From: VXNE01 sp963665455
Lineage (GTDB): Bacteria > Pseudomonadota > Gammaproteobacteria > Pseudomonadales > Azotimanducaceae
Reading direction: 5' to 3'
DNA length: 64,000 nucleotides
Assembly: GCA_963665455.1 (NCBI GenBank)
Contig: OY762279.1
Coordinates: forward strand, 1,798,001-1,862,000
Shown here: in pieces, positions 48,213 through 58,333 of the stretch
Layout of the letters: each line of letters opens with the position of its first letter
Numbering within the stretch: position 1 is the stretch's first letter
Notes under the pieces: generated by a model
Told to the model about the DNA's origin: nothing
Databases searched by the model: none
What the model saw: the letters and a program-made list of their open reading frames with translations, nothing else
Position numbers and translations under genes: made by a program

Positions 48213-49199
48213 ATGCAAATCTGCGCCGGAACCAGCAAGGGCGTGTTCACGCTCGACAACGGCAACGCGACCCACGTACTTGAGAGCCGCGGCGTGCGGG
48301 AACTGGTCGGCATTCGCGGACGGTGCTTTGCCGGCACGGGTGACGGCCTATTCGCATCGGACGACTGCGGACGCACTTGGCGGGCGTCGGGTCTAGAAGG
48401 CAACGAGGTCTGGCAGGTCCGCGACGACGGCAACGGAACGCTCTACGCGGGCACGGCGCCGACCGGGCTCCACCGGAGCAAGGACCACGGCGACACTTGG
48501 ACGGAAATCGCCGCCTTGGCGGAGCTCGCCGAGGCGGACGGATGGTGCATTCCCACCGATCCGCCGGTTAAGGCGCGAACGCGTGCCCTAGTCGTATCGG
48601 GCTCGCGCATCTGGGCCGGCGTCGAGGTCGGCGGCATCGCCGTGTCGAAGGATGCGGGGGAGACTTGGTCCGTCGTGCTGCCCGGCGACAACCCTGACCT
48701 CCACATGTTGTTCGCCCACCCCGAGGCGCCGGACACGCTCTACGCCTCCACCGGCTACGGACGCCTCGACGGCGTGGCGGAGATGGTCGAGGGCAACGCC
48801 GGCGTGTTTCGCTCGGAAGATGGCGGCGGCAGTTGGACCTACGCCTGGAAGGGCATCACGCCCCGCTACTCCCGACCCATGTGCATCGACCATCGTGCGC
48901 CGTTTGGACTGACCGTGGCCAGTGCTCCGACGGCCTTCTCCAGCTACCGTGGGGAGAATGGGGCGCAGGCGATGTTGTTCCGGTCCGAGGATGGTGGGGA
49001 GTCTTGGCGGTCGCTCTGTGACGAGGAGCACTCGCCGAGTGCGGCGAATTTTCATGGGTTGACGGTGGATCCGGAGGTGCCGGGGGGTGTGGTCGTTGGC
49101 ACGGATACGGGGGAAGTTTGGCGGGTTAGTGACGGGGCGGACTGGGAAATGTGCGGGCAGGGGATGCCAGCCGTTCTTTCGCTCTCTGCGGTGGCTTGA
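48213..49199 (+). CDS. Asp-box (BNR/sialidase-like) beta-propeller protein
   Basis: 328 residues from the ATG at 48213 with GGGGAA upstream; no signal peptide. Five Asp-box turns are visible: SDDCGRTW, SKDHGDTW, SKDAGETW, SEDGGGSW and SEDGGESW. This marks a multi-bladed propeller of the BNR/VPS10/sialidase superfamily. No sialidase catalytic set is evident. Similar cytoplasmic propellers are annotated as exo-alpha-sialidase-like or photosystem-assembly-like proteins, without known function. Confidence 0.87.
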   Translation: MQICAGTSKGVFTLDNGNATHVLESRGVRELVGIRGRCFAGTGDGLFASDDCGRTWRASGLEGNEVWQVRDDGNGTLYAGTAPTGLHRSKDHGDTWTEIAALAELAEADGWCIPTDPPVKARTRALVVSGSRIWAGVEVGGIAVSKDAGETWSVVLPGDNPDLHMLFAHPEAPDTLYASTGYGRLDGVAEMVEGNAGVFRSEDGGGSWTYAWKGITPRYSRPMCIDHRAPFGLTVASAPTAFSSYRGENGAQAMLFRSEDGGESWRSLCDEEHSPSAANFHGLTVDPEVPGGVVVGTDTGEVWRVSDGADWEMCGQGMPAVLSLSAVA

Positions 49200-49217
49200 T
49201 CGCGGCGGGTGGTAAGC

Positions 49218-50940
49218 ATGGAAAGAGAAGAACTGGCTCAGCTCTCCAGCTTGGTACGACGAGGACTTAACGGCAGCGGATCGTTCAAGGTCGTGGAGCA
49301 AAGGAAAAACCTAGCAGGCTTTCCATATCGTGCGGCTGAGAGAGAGTGCCTGAGTGCGATGCTGGTTGAACGAGTTGCTTCTGGCGATCGCTATTGGTTC
49401 GCGTTTGTCAACTGGAGGGTCGACAAGTACTACTTGGTGGTGTTCGCTGCGGAGGATCGGGCTGCCTTGGTCGAACTATGGAAGTCAGAGCAAGGTGTGG
49501 GTGGACGCGAGTTGGTTTGGAAGTACGGGCCTTCCAAGCAGGATGGCCGGAACTCGGAGCGCAAGAAGCAGTTCGAAGCGTTGGCCGGAGGCTTGGAACA
49601 GCGCATCCCGTTTCCGGATCGAGTCGAGGCCGTAGGTACGTTTTTGGACGCTTTAATGGCACTTGCGCGAAACCGCCAAGCCGCCGATGACCTGAAGTCA
49701 TCGATTGCCGAGCCCGCCACGGCCACGGAAGCCGCAGTGTACAAGGCGGCCGGCAAGCCGGGGAAGCCTGGCAGCGTGATCGAACTGCTGCACGGTTTGG
49801 CCAAGCCGCAGGCCACGGGCTCGAAGCTGGTGGCCGCTGCCTCGGCGTTCGTCCAACCCAACGGGGAGGTGCATGGGCGGTCGAGGGCCTTGGACACGGT
49901 CCGATGGTGCGTCAAGCACGGGCGGCTGGAAGTGATTGAGGCGGACCACGAAGCGGTGAACAGCGACGCGGTCGCCGATGTCCTCCGAGCTCGGAACACC
50001 ATCCTCTACGGACCGCCGGGCACGGGCAAGACTTATGAGACCACCCGGCGATGCGTCGAGATTTGCGACGGACGGGTACCGGAGCAGCCGACGGAGCTTC
50101 GCGTTCGGTACGATGCCCTGAGGGCTGAAAACCGCATCGACTTCGTAACCTTCCATCAATCGTACGGCTACGAGGAGTTCGTGGAGGGTCTACGCCCGAC
50201 AGCATCGGACGCGGGCGGCATGAGGTTGGAGATCGTGCCTAGTGTCCTCAAACGCATTGCGGAGAAGGCGCGAAACGATCAAGTCCGCCCACACGTTCTG
50301 GTGATCGACGAGATCAACCGAGCCAACGTCTCCAAGGTGATGGGCGAACTCATCACGCTGCTTGAGGAGGACAAGCGCGAGGGTGCCGAGAACGAGGTCG
50401 CGGTCACGCTTCCATACTCGCAGAAGCCATTCACGCTGCCTGCGAACTTGTACATCCTGGGGACGATGTACGGCCGACCGATCGATTGCCCTGTCGGATA
50501 CGGCCCTCCGGCGGCGTTTTCGATTCGAGGAAATGTCCTCTGACCCGGACCTGCTCATCGAGGCGGGAGGGCGCACGGAGGTGGACCTCCCCGATGTCCT
50601 GCGCACGATGAACGAGCGCCTGGAGTACTTGGTGGATCGAGACCACCTCATCGGGCACGCGTGGTTCATGGACGTGCGAACTCGCGAGGACGTGGACTTG
50701 GTGATGCGCCACAGAATCATCCCGTTGATCGCCGAGTACTTCTACGACGATTGGAGCAAGGTCGGGGCCGTGCTTGGGGGAACGGATCACTTCGTCGAAC
50801 GCCGAAGACTCAATCAACCGCCGGGTCTCGATGCCGACCTAGGCGAGGAGCGGTACCGGTGGACGATACGCCAAGCGTTCGCCAAGGATGCCTACGAACG
50901 GCTGCTGAACCGTTCGGCTCCCGCCGAAGCCGGAGAGTGA
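49218..50940 (+). pseudogene. mcrB: McrB-type AAA GTPase of a McrBC restriction system, frameshifted
   Basis: Starts at the ATG at 49218 (GTG at 49209 possible). Residues about 1-150 form a variable target-recognition region. The AAA part has NTILYGPPGTGKTYETTRRC (Walker A GPPGTGKT 265-272) and VLVIDEINRANVSKVMGEL (Walker B 360-367). At 50466-50469 the frame reads LGTM then goes astray, where the family has GTMNTADRSI; the rest (ADRSIALSDTALRRRFRFEE) continues two bases out of phase to the stop at 50938. Two missing bases (AA) explain it. As written, the ATPase loses its sensor and arginine-finger region. Real inactivation or a sequence error. McrC starts in the overlap GTGA at the end. Confidence 0.9.
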
Positions 50941-52199
50941 GCACCGCGCCGGCAACGTACACCCTGCCCGAATGGGGGCATCTCCCCATCGGAGAAGAAG
51001 GGGTGTCTCCCGTTGGTGCGCGACGACTCCATGCGCTCGCCGAGCGCGAAACCCGACGCCTGCGGGTGCCTCAACCAGTCCTCACGCGGACGGCTACGCC
51101 AAGTCTGCGCGCCGGTCAGGTCGTGGGCGTGCTCTCGGTGCCCGATGTATCGGTCGAGATTCTGCCCAAGATCGACGGCGAAGAAGACGCAGGCGTTCGA
51201 CAGGCGCTGACGAGGATGCTTGCGGTCGCTTGGGGCCTACCGATTGCCGACAGCGAGCCGGCGCTCTTGGCAACGCAGCGCGACAGCCTGTTGGAAGTGC
51301 TCATCCGGCTATTCTCGGATCGATTGCTGATCGCCGTGCGGCGTGGCCTGCCGCACCGATATCGCGCGAGGGAAGACGACCTCGCCTTCCTGCGCGGCAA
51401 ACTCCAGGTCCATCGCCAAATCACCCGCCACGCCGTTGGTGCTGATCGTTTGGCGTGCGAGTTCGAGGAGTTGTCCGTTGACACGCCGTTGAACCGCGTG
51501 CTCAAGGCGGCGGTGGAGCGGTTGATCGGCGTTGCAAGGTCGACGGCGAATGTGCGCAAGCTCACGGAACTCCGCGCCCGTTTCGAGTTCGTGGGCGATA
51601 GTCGGGACCCGAGTCGTGAACCGGTGCGCCTAGACCGCACGAATGTCGCGTTCCATCGGCTCTATGGGTTGGCCCGATTGTTGCTAGGTGGCGATTGGCA
51701 GGGGACGGCCATGGGCGGCCAACAGGGGTTCGCGCTGCTGTTCCCGATGAACGAACTGTTCGAGGAGTTCGTCGGACGGAGCATGAGAGTGGCCCTCGCA
51801 CGGAGGAACGTCCGTCTACAGCACACGGGGCTGTACGCGCTCGAATCCGGGCAAGAACGCCTATTCGCGTTGCGGCCGGATATCGTTGTGGACGGGAACA
51901 TCGTCATCGACACGAAGTGGAAGCGACTTAGGACCGACAAACGGAATCTTGGTGTCGAGCAGGCGGATGTCTACCAGATGCTTGCGTATGGGCATGCCTA
52001 TGAAGCGCGCCGGTTGGTCCTGCTCTATCCGTGGCACGAGGGCTTGGCGACGGAGCCGAGGCCCATCCTCCGTCGTTGGCGCGTCGCGGGGACGTCGGCG
52101 GTGTTCCACGTGGCGGTCGTCGATGTCGCGAACACGCACATGGTTGCGAGTGCGCTAAGGGAGATCGTGGAAGAGTCCGACAAAACACCCTCGATGTAG
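50937..52199 (+). CDS. mcrC: McrC-type nuclease subunit of a McrBC restriction system
   Basis: 420 residues from a GTG at 50937 sharing GTGA with the mcrB stop. The N-terminal part (LPEWGHLPIGEEG; RAGQVVGVLSVPDVSVEILP) and the C-terminal PD-(D/E)XK motif ALRPDIVVDGNIVIDTKWKR are typical of McrC. McrC activates the GTPase of McrB and cleaves methylated DNA. It is intact and full length. It can be active only if the frame of mcrB is truly open. Confidence 0.93.
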   Translation: MSTAPATYTLPEWGHLPIGEEGVSPVGARRLHALAERETRRLRVPQPVLTRTATPSLRAGQVVGVLSVPDVSVEILPKIDGEEDAGVRQALTRMLAVAWGLPIADSEPALLATQRDSLLEVLIRLFSDRLLIAVRRGLPHRYRAREDDLAFLRGKLQVHRQITRHAVGADRLACEFEELSVDTPLNRVLKAAVERLIGVARSTANVRKLTELRARFEFVGDSRDPSREPVRLDRTNVAFHRLYGLARLLLGGDWQGTAMGGQQGFALLFPMNELFEEFVGRSMRVALARRNVRLQHTGLYALESGQERLFALRPDIVVDGNIVIDTKWKRLRTDKRNLGVEQADVYQMLAYGHAYEARRLVLLYPWHEGLATEPRPILRRWRVAGTSAVFHVAVVDVANTHMVASALREIVEESDKTPSM

Positions 52200-52276
52200 T
52201 CGTGCGTCGCACCCAGGATCCTTCAACCTCACGTTACCGACTCGAAACTGCCGCCGCACCTTGAATGCCGCCGATA

Positions 52277-52657
52277 TCAAGCCCCCAAGATCCGTACGTC
52301 ATAGCGTGGCATATGCGCGTCCCGCGTGACGAGGGTCAAACCCTCCGCCTGGGCTTGGGCGATGAGCATCCGATCAAATGGGTCGGCATGATGTCGGGGC
52401 AGGGCGCCGGCAGACTCGGCGTGGTGGAAGGTGATGGGTAGGGGTGAGAAGCCTTGGCTCACGATCTTGGCCTCGAGATCGTCCGGTGCCACGAGCTTGC
52501 CGAGGGCGCGTTTGATGGCTACCTCCCACGCGCTGGCCGCGCTGACGAAGACGTCGTTGCGCTCGTCCGCGATGGCCTCGAAGGCCGCGTGGCTCAGCGT
52601 CGAGGGTTCGCCGAGCGCCCAAAGCACGGCGTGGGTGTCGAGCAGCAGACGCATCAT
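52277..52657 (-). CDS. vapC: PIN-domain toxin (VapC family)
   Basis: 126 residues. The PIN acidic set is visible: D7 (LLLDTHA), E45 (SAWEVAIK), D92 and D95 (HADPFDRML), and D113 (TRDAHM). VapC toxins are Mg-dependent ribonucleases that cut tRNA or rRNA. The start overlaps the stop of the antitoxin gene in an ATGA arrangement, so production is coupled. The fold is complete, so it is likely functional. Confidence 0.93.
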   Translation of the reverse strand: MMRLLLDTHAVLWALGEPSTLSHAAFEAIADERNDVFVSAASAWEVAIKRALGKLVAPDDLEAKIVSQGFSPLPITFHHAESAGALPRHHADPFDRMLIAQAQAEGLTLVTRDAHMPRYDVRILGA

Positions 52658-52911
52658 GGCGCGTCTTCATCGGGCATCAGACGTGAACCATGGAAGGCGT
52701 CGATGACCTCTTGGGGGGTTTCGTCGAAGTCCGGTGCCATGCGTATCTGCCCGGCGAGGGTCCCGAGAACACGCCTGCCCCGCGGCTGGCGGTAAGGTTC
52801 CAGCCGCAAGTACGGTTCACCGGACTTGGCGATCACAACCTCCTCGCCTTCCCATGCCAGCCTGCCTAGTCGAGACAGCTGCGATTTGGCTTCGTGCATG
52901 TTGACTTGCAT
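52654..52911 (-). CDS. Phd/YefM-type antitoxin of the VapC pair
   Basis: 85 residues starting MQVNMHEAKSQLSRLGRLAW, the Phd/YefM N-terminal DNA-binding fold, followed by EEVVIAKSGEPYLRLEPY. The C-terminal half (RMAPDFDETPQEVIDAF) should wrap the PIN toxin. Such antitoxins repress their own promoter. It overlaps vapC by 4 bp and is first in the operon; a small inverted repeat lies just upstream. Confidence 0.92.
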   Translation of the reverse strand: MQVNMHEAKSQLSRLGRLAWEGEEVVIAKSGEPYLRLEPYRQPRGRRVLGTLAGQIRMAPDFDETPQEVIDAFHGSRLMPDEDAP

Positions 52912-52924
52912 GACGTGGCCTGTA

Positions 52925-52942
52925 TTAGCTAAATCGGGCTAA
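52925..52942. promoter_or_regulatory. Candidate operator of the toxin-antitoxin operon
   Basis: TTAGC (52925-52929) and GCTAA (52938-52942) form an inverted repeat within an AT-richer patch, 14-31 bp upstream of the antitoxin start. The placement fits self-repression by the Phd/YefM-type protein. Short arms, so low confidence. Confidence 0.35.
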
Positions 52943-53139
52943 GTCTCGCCGCGTCCCGGGGGGTCTGTCAACGGCGCTTGATGCTGCGGGCCGGAGAACG
53001 TCAGCGATCCGGTTGCGGCTTCCGGCAAGGCAAGAGAGCATGGCGCGTCATGACCGCGGACCGCCGACCGCATAAGGCCCGACCGCTACTCACATGACAC
53101 CGCCGTTTCCTATCGCGGCCGAAACCAGACGCCATCCGA

Positions 53140-54517
53140 ATGCCTGACGCCCGCCTCGAACGCAAGGTCGGCCTCGGCGGAGCGGTCTTCCTGCTCGTCG
53201 GCCTCATCATCGGCGCATCGATCTTCATCCTGCCCGGGCAACTGGCGGCCACCGCCGGGCCGGCCGTCGTATTCGCCTACTTCATCGCGGGTGGCTTGGC
53301 CATCGTCAACTGCCTGATCGCGGCTCAGGTTGGGACGATCCTTCCGGTGAGCGCCGGGGACTACGTGTTCACCAGCCTCGTGCTGCATCCACTCCTGGGG
53401 TTCCTCGGGGTCTGGGCAGCGATGATCGGGCTCGCCGTGGGCATGCCCGTCCTCGCCTTCGGCTTCGCGGACTATCTGCGCTTCTTCGTGCCGGAGTGGG
53501 ACCGGCTGGCGATCGCGGTCGGCATCATGCTGGTGCTGCTCGCGCTGAAATCTCCTCGGTCTCAGGACCAGCGTGCGCACGCAGGTGGTCATGGTCTCGA
53601 TCTTCGTGAGTGCCCTGCTGGCGTTCGGCATTGGCGGCCTCTTCCACATCGAGCCGGCGAACCTGAGGCCGATGGTGCCGAACGGCATCGGCTCGGTCAT
53701 GAGCGCGGCCGTGCCGGCGTTCTTCTCCTACGGGGGCTTCCTGACGGTGGTCGTCGTCGGCGAGGAGATCCGCAACCCGGGGCGCAACATCCCGCTCGCC
53801 CTGCTGCTCACCTTTCTCGTCGTGGCGGTGACCTACACGCTCGTGACGATCGTGTTGCCGGGGCTGGTCCCCTGGCGCGAGCTCGGCACCATCGTCGCGC
53901 CGATGAGTTATGCATCCACCCTGTTCCTGCCGGACTGGTTCGCCACCGCGATCAGCTTCAGTGCGCTGCTTGCGGCGGCGACGTCCATCAACGTGGTCAT
54001 TCTCGCGACATCGCGGAGCTTCTTCGCCCTCGCGCGCAACCGGGTCTACCCCCGGGCGCTCAGCCGCGTCGGCCACCGCACGGGAGAACCGGACCTGGCG
54101 ATGATCTTCGTCGTGCTGATCGTGCTGGGCGGCATCGCGGCGCAGGGCACGGTCGTGCAATATGCGTCCGTCAGCGTGATCGGCATCATGATCTTCGGGA
54201 TCATCTGGGCAATCGCGCTGCTGCGGCTACCGGCGGTGATGCCCGAGCACTACGCGAAGGCGGCGTTCCGGCTGAACGGGACCGGCATCCGCGTGGTCGC
54301 CGCCATCAAGATCGCGGTGTCCGTGACGTTTCTCTACATCGGCGTGCGCGACAACCTGCTGCCGGGCCTCTTCTACATCGGCCTGATAGGGCTTGGCGTG
54401 GTCTACTACGTACTCCGCCAGCGTCACCTCGACAAGGCAGGGATTTCCCTGCGGGACCTCCTGCGCAACGAGGCGGTCGAGGCGGCAGCGGCGACGCGAG
54501 GCGGCAAGCCACGGTGA
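53140..54517 (+). pseudogene. APC-superfamily amino-acid/amine permease, frameshifted
   Basis: Begins MPDARLERKVGLGGAVFLLV at 53140 and shows the APC first helix GLIIGASIFILPGQLAA. At 53548-53550 the run AAA has one base too many; removing it joins LALN to LLGLRTSVRTQVVMV and gives one protein of 458 residues with about 12 membrane helices, including VVVVGEEIRNPGRNIPLALL and ILATSRSFFALARNRVYPRA, both family signatures. Total length is 3n+1. As written, the first part ends after about 4 helices and the protein would not work. A sequencing error in the A-run is the simplest explanation. Substrate unknown (amino acids or polyamines likely). Confidence 0.87.
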
Positions 54518-54711
54518 ACGCGACCGGAGGTCGCGCGGCGCCAATGGACAGTGCCGTCGTGTTCTTTGGTGATCGCGTGGCGCCGGCCGACCTCGCAGTG
54601 GTTGGCAGCCGAGACGGAAGGATCGACCGATCGCTCCAAAGCGACGTGCGCGCGGCCGGTGCTCGTGGCGGGATCGGGATCTCTACCTGAAGTGACGGCG
54701 GAGCCTGGCGG

Positions 54712-55608
54712 CTACCGCTCGGCGACTTCCCTGATGAACCTGTCCAGCGTCTCGACCTTCTCGGCCTGCCCGCCGAGATTGAAGTCCGGCACGATGAACT
54801 CGTCCACGCCGATGGACGCGTAGGCGTCGAGGGTCTCCCGGACCTCTTCCGGGGTGCCGATCACGGTCGGCATCGCGATGTCCGCCTTGCGCATCTGCTC
54901 GAGGTACTTCTCGTCGTCGCTCATGAAGAGCAGGGCGACGGCGGTGCGCCGGATGGCTGCGGGGTCTCGGCCCAAATCGGCGCAATGCCGATCGAGGATT
55001 TCCATCTTGTGGCGCAGGATCTCCACGTCGCCCCACACGTTCCACGCGTCCGCATGGCGCGCCGTGATGCGTAGGGTGCGCTTTTCCCCGCCGCCGCCGA
55101 TCAGCAGGGGGAGGGGTTCCTGCACGGGCTTGGGCTCGAGGGAGGCGTCGCTGAGCTGGTAGAAGCGCCCCTCGAAACTCGCCTTCGGCTCGGTGAAGAG
55201 CGCCTTGATGACGGCGCAGGCTTCGTCCAGCCGTTCGAGCCGCTCCCGGACCGTGTAGAACGGAATGCCGTACTGCTGGTGCTCGTTCTCCTGCCAGCCG
55301 CTGCCGAGCCCGAGCACGGCCCGCCCCCCGGTGATGTGGTCGAGCGTCGCCGCCATCTTGGCCAGCACCGCGGGATGGCGGTACGTGTTCCCGGTGACGA
55401 GCGTTCCCAGGCGCAGCCTCGGGACCAGGGCGCCGATACCCGTCAGGGTCGTCCACGCCTCCGGCCAGGGCGCGCTGGTGTCCGGGGCATTGGGCATGAA
55501 GTGGTCCGCGTACCACAGGCCGTCCCAGCCGGTCGCCTCGGCGTGACGGGCGAGATCGAGGACTTCGGTGAACGACAGGGTCGGGCTGGGCCAGAGGCTG
55601 AGGTGCAT
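54712..55608 (-). CDS. LLM-class (luciferase-like) F420/flavin-dependent oxidoreductase
   Basis: 298 residues of the luciferase-like fold: FTEVLDLARHAEATGWDGLW, LVPRLRLGTLVTGNTYRHPA, GRAVLGLGSGWQENEHQQYG and a C-terminal VIGTPEEVRETLDAYASIGV. These enzymes use F420 or reduced flavin to oxidise or reduce small molecules. Full length and intact. Divergent from the TonB-dependent receptor at 55858, with 249 bp between the starts that should hold both promoters. Confidence 0.92.
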   Translation of the reverse strand: MHLSLWPSPTLSFTEVLDLARHAEATGWDGLWYADHFMPNAPDTSAPWPEAWTTLTGIGALVPRLRLGTLVTGNTYRHPAVLAKMAATLDHITGGRAVLGLGSGWQENEHQQYGIPFYTVRERLERLDEACAVIKALFTEPKASFEGRFYQLSDASLEPKPVQEPLPLLIGGGGEKRTLRITARHADAWNVWGDVEILRHKMEILDRHCADLGRDPAAIRRTAVALLFMSDDEKYLEQMRKADIAMPTVIGTPEEVRETLDAYASIGVDEFIVPDFNLGGQAEKVETLDRFIREVAER

Positions 55609-55857
55609 GAGGTGTCTCCTGTTCCGGTAGCCCGCTCAGACCCGATGGAATTGCGGGAACGTGCGAGCGGACGCGGGCATTCTACTTGGATGGTCGATCT
55701 GGGTTGCATTGCCAGCGGCGACGGCTCCCGAAAAGTTATTGGAGCAGGGTAGTCTTTCCGGGCCGGCGGGACGACGGGAAAGCCGGTCGCTGCCGTCTTG
55801 AGGACGGGTTCCGTGGGAACACGCGACGTAAGACGGACGCCTAAAGGGGACATCATC

Positions 55858-58251
55858 ATGCGTTCAGAATGCCACAGTCTGACCCTTGTATTCCTCGTGG
55901 TCTCCCTGTCCGCCGCGTGGCCCGCGCAAGCGCAGGACGAGCCCGAGGCCGACGAGACCGTTCTCGTCCGCGGGGACACGACCGACCGCATCGGCATCGT
56001 CCCGTCCGAGCCGGCCGATGTGGTCTTCGGGCTTGAGAAGTCCCTGTTCGAGACGCCGCGGTCGGCGACGAGCATTGCGGTCGAGACGATGGACCGCCTC
56101 GGCATGACCGACATCGACGACCTAGTGATGCTCTCGCCCTCGAGCTTCACCCAGTCGTTCTTCGGGGTGTCCGGCTCGCTCGACCTGCGGGGCACGTCGG
56201 GCGAGAACTACTTCAACGGCGTCCGCCGTCTGGACAATCCGGGCAACTACGCGACGCCGATCGGCGCGGCGGATCGCGTCGACATCGTGCGTGGCCCGGC
56301 CTCCGTGATCCACGGGCCGAGCAAGATCGGTGGCTACATGAACTTCGTGCCCAAGTCCGCGCGGGCCGAGACGGGCCAGTATCTCCGTGCGCCCACGGGC
56401 GAACTGTCCGTGACCGGGGGGAGCTGGGACAAGGCGGTGGTGGCCGGCGAAGTGGGCGGTCCGGGCGCGCTCGGAGAGCGGCCGTTCGGCTACTACCTAT
56501 ATGGCGAGTGGGAGGACTCGGACAGCTACTACCGCGACACGGCGACGGACAACGTGGTCTTGCAGGCGACGTTCAACTTCGACCTCGGCGATCGGTTGCG
56601 TTTGCTCTGGGGCGGCATGTACCAGGACTACCGGGGCAATGAGATCGGCGGCTGGAACCGGCTCACCCAGGAACTGATCGATCATGGGAGGTACCAGACG
56701 GGACTCGCCCAATCCCTGGACGCGGATGGCGACGGGTTCATCTCCCATGCCGAATACGAGGCGGCCAACGGGGGCGGTGGGCTCTTCGCGTTCGTTGTCG
56801 ACCCGGACAGCCGCCGGGAGACGAGCGTCTTCGGGCCGGATTTCAGCTTGGAGCCGCACACCGTGGGCGTGGCGAAGCTCGACGGCGACGAGGTGCTCGT
56901 GGCGCGTGGGGACGTGCTGCGGACGGAGGATGTCGTCTTCTACGCGGACCTGCACTACACGCCCGGACCGCGTTGGGAAGTGACGAACAAGCTCTACTTC
57001 GAGGGCTACGACCACCTTTCGGAAGTCGCCTACGGGTTCGCCGAGTTCGCGGATTCCCGGGTGGTCGAGGACCAACTCATTGTGACCTTCTCCCAGGCCA
57101 CCGGATGGGGGCGCGTCCGGGTGCTCGTCTCCCCGTCCGTGCGCCGTACGGACTTCGAACACGCCGACGACTTCGCGAACGAGCATTTCGACCGCCGCGA
57201 CCTGACGGGCCCGGCGACGGCACGGGACCGGCGCCTGCTCGCCACGCGCATCGGCCGGGACTATTCGACGTACTCCGAGGGCTCGTACACCACGTTTGGA
57301 CTCGCGCTGCTCGGGGACATCGAGTGGGACAACGGGCTCAATGCGGTCCTCGGCGTTCGGTGGGAACGCATCGATCTCGACAGCCGCCAGCCGGCCGGCC
57401 GTACGCGCGACGGCGCTGGCATCGACGCGCGGGATACCGAGGAGGTCCTCTCATGGACGGCAAGCGTCTCGTACCGAACCCCGGCGGGCCTCATGCCGTA
57501 CGTCACGTTCTCGGAACAGACGACGGTCGTTGCCGGCCAGGGGGCGCAGATCCTCCCCACCAACGTGACGGGAGGCACCGCCGTCGCCACCTCGGAGCTG
57601 GCCGAGTTCGGGGTGAAGGGCGCGTTCCTCGATGGCCGGCTATTCGCGCAGGCCGTGTACTTCGAGCAGGAGCGGACGGACTTCAACGCGCAGTCCATCG
57701 TCACCAACCAAGCGTCGCGGTCCGAGGGGTTCGAGTTGGAAATGCGCTGGCAGGCGACGGAGCGCTTGTCCGTAATCGCGGCGTACACGAACCTCGAAGT
57801 GGTGAACCTCAATACGTTGGCCAGCGGTGGCCGTTTCAGCTTCCTCGGGGCGGGCGACCTGCCGGATACGGACCCGACGACCTTCTACGGCGGTACCGTG
57901 GGGGGCTTCGTCACGCTGACGTCGAACCCGGAGGCGGTCCGGGCCGGCGTTCCGAAGCACCTCACGGCGGTGACCGCAATCTACGAATGGAACGATTGGC
58001 GGGTGTTTGCGAGCGTCGCCGACGTGGCGAGCGTGTACTCGGGCTTCTCGCGGAAGGTGAAGCTGCCGGCCTACACCTTGGTGAACGCCGGCATGCAGTT
58101 CGACGGACGCCGATGGTCGGTGACCGTCTCGGGCAAGAACCTGACGGACGAACGCTACTTCCGGGCGAACTTCCCGAACCTGTTCGGTGGCGTGGTGGTG
58201 CTGCCGGAACTGCCGCGCCACTTCCAGGCGCGCGTGGCCTGGAAGTTCTGA
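55858..58251 (+). CDS. TonB-dependent siderophore-type receptor with an EF-hand loop
   Basis: 797 residues from the ATG at 55858 with AAAGGGGA upstream. Signal peptide about 1-24 (WPAQAQ). The plug has SATSIAVETMDRLGMTDIDD and VDIVRGPASVIHGPSKIGGY; the barrel ends ERYFRANFPNLFGGVVVLPE and ARVAWKF, with terminal Phe. Siderophore-type receptors have this plug signature. Unusually, residues 288-299 are a perfect calcium-binding EF-hand loop (DADGDGFISHAE), followed by YEAANGG, inside the barrel region, probably in an external loop. Calcium may shape ligand binding; that is inference. Confidence 0.92.
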   Translation: MRSECHSLTLVFLVVSLSAAWPAQAQDEPEADETVLVRGDTTDRIGIVPSEPADVVFGLEKSLFETPRSATSIAVETMDRLGMTDIDDLVMLSPSSFTQSFFGVSGSLDLRGTSGENYFNGVRRLDNPGNYATPIGAADRVDIVRGPASVIHGPSKIGGYMNFVPKSARAETGQYLRAPTGELSVTGGSWDKAVVAGEVGGPGALGERPFGYYLYGEWEDSDSYYRDTATDNVVLQATFNFDLGDRLRLLWGGMYQDYRGNEIGGWNRLTQELIDHGRYQTGLAQSLDADGDGFISHAEYEAANGGGGLFAFVVDPDSRRETSVFGPDFSLEPHTVGVAKLDGDEVLVARGDVLRTEDVVFYADLHYTPGPRWEVTNKLYFEGYDHLSEVAYGFAEFADSRVVEDQLIVTFSQATGWGRVRVLVSPSVRRTDFEHADDFANEHFDRRDLTGPATARDRRLLATRIGRDYSTYSEGSYTTFGLALLGDIEWDNGLNAVLGVRWERIDLDSRQPAGRTRDGAGIDARDTEEVLSWTASVSYRTPAGLMPYVTFSEQTTVVAGQGAQILPTNVTGGTAVATSELAEFGVKGAFLDGRLFAQAVYFEQERTDFNAQSIVTNQASRSEGFELEMRWQATERLSVIAAYTNLEVVNLNTLASGGRFSFLGAGDLPDTDPTTFYGGTVGGFVTLTSNPEAVRAGVPKHLTAVTAIYEWNDWRVFASVADVASVYSGFSRKVKLPAYTLVNAGMQFDGRRWSVTVSGKNLTDERYFRANFPNLFGGVVVLPELPRHFQARVAWKF

Positions 58252-58333
58252 CTTGGGGCCCTCGCGCGGCAAATCCGGGGCCGCGATCTGTGGGACACTG
58301 GCCCGTCGGGACAGACGGTGGAGGACAACACCA

